The notes beneath the pieces were generated by a model that did not search any database, was not told the origin of the DNA, and saw only the letters and a program-made list of their open reading frames with translations. Of a stretch of DNA of 5,888 nucleotides, positions 5,690-5,888 are shown in pieces. Source of the stretch: Dehalococcoidia bacterium. GTDB taxonomy: Bacteria > Chloroflexota > Dehalococcoidia > GIF9 > AB-539-J10. The stretch is taken from NCBI GenBank assembly GCA_030621105.1, contig JAUXIH010000071.1:1-5888 (forward strand), in the 5' to 3' direction. Numbering within the stretch: the first letter of the stretch is position 1; each line of letters starts with the position of its first letter. Both the position numbers and the translations under genes were made by a program.

Positions 5690-5888
5690 GTGCAGCCGAG
5701 GAGATACAAGCAGCCAGGTGAGAAAGATGGGGATAGTATGACCTCTTTCGTGATGGAGAGCTTTGCCAGCGTTGATGGACGAGGATTCCAGGAGCAGCGG
5801 TATACGGCTCGCTCGTGGAGGAGGCTATTGCAGGGCCCTGTAGTGGAGATTGACAACTAGGTACCATGGATATATTATTGGCGACAAG
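5690..5888 (+). other. No supported gene; probable 3' non-coding part of the IS remnant
   Basis: After the transposase stop there is no ORF resembling a known protein. A GTG directly after the stop opens a 56-codon frame (5690-5860) in the same reading frame, but its composition is unlike a conserved protein and no RBS precedes it. An ATG at 5866 opens a frame running off the window edge (MDILLAT), too short to judge and without a well-placed RBS. IS1380 elements commonly carry some non-coding sequence between the transposase stop and the right inverted repeat, so this stretch may still be IS. I see no clear terminator hairpin or inverted repeat. Confidence 0.4.

Noticed and set aside
5581..5700. 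Simple frameshift in an otherwise intact nucleotidyltransferase
   Set aside because: The other two forward frames stop within about 40 bases and show none of the expected downstream nucleotidyltransferase sequence, whereas the existing frame reads as a transposase end.
5832..5866. Small palindromes AGGGCCCT and GGTACC near the window end
   Set aside because: They are 6-8 bases long without a loop or U-tract, so not terminators, and there is no evidence that they are IS ends.
5664..5867. 67-codon minus-strand open frame over the IS tail region
   Set aside because: It overlaps the transposase stop, resembles no known protein, and is rich in Ser/Pro as expected for an antisense frame. I keep it only as a low-probability alternative.
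5866..5888. Possible start of a new gene (ATG at 5866, MDILLAT)
   Set aside because: Only seven codons are visible, and the nearest purine run (GGAG at about 5845) is some 17 bases away, too far for a normal ribosome site.

Overview
The window is a stretch of bacterial chromosome (or large contig) from a surface-polysaccharide / nucleotide-sugar gene cluster, read entirely on the + strand. Base composition is moderate: hand counts of single 60-base lines range from about 33% to 60% G+C. Two of the genes start with TTG. Shine-Dalgarno-like purine runs precede most starts, so the translation signals are bacterial. The sequence alone does not fix the phylum. The general look (medium G+C, tight operon, an IS1380-type insertion-sequence remnant, families common in uncultivated Chloroflexota and Deltaproteobacteria-like genomes) is only a weak hint.

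Layout. Bases 1-648 are the C-terminal part of a DegT/DnrJ/EryC1/StrS-family PLP sugar aminotransferase, cut by the window edge. It is followed by a complete non-hydrolysing UDP-GlcNAc 2-epimerase (WecB/WbpI family, 645-1760), a GT4-type GT-B glycosyltransferase (1757-2968), and an all-helical toroid protein resembling those annotated as VpsJ-like polysaccharide biosynthesis proteins (2968-4233). Next is a poorly characterised GT-A-like protein with a DxD-like motif (4230-5378). Every stop overlaps the next start (ATGA, TTGA, TAATG, TTGA, ATGA), so this is one translationally coupled operon. No promoter or terminator is visible inside it.

The operon then breaks. A sugar-phosphate nucleotidyltransferase starts normally at 5375, but after about 69 codons the frame runs without a stop into what I recognise as the last ~35 residues of an IS1380-family transposase (to 5689). 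The rest of the nucleotidyltransferase and the rest of the transposase are both absent from the window. The final ~200 bases hold no gene I can support and are probably the 3' non-coding part of the IS or sequence beyond it.

How the genes fit together. The aminotransferase and the 2-epimerase would make an amino- or acetamido-sugar nucleotide, plausibly a 2,3-diacetamido uronic acid of the WbpE/WbpI kind, although the dehydrogenase and acetyltransferase that would prove this are off-window. The GT4 enzyme and the GT-A-like protein would transfer sugars to a lipid-linked or protein-linked glycan. The toroid protein would act on the glycan or a precursor in a way I cannot define. No flippase, polymerase or export protein is in the window. 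I see no defence system, CRISPR array or RNA gene. The most unusual items are the in-frame nucleotidyltransferase/transposase chimera and the two little-characterised proteins just before it.
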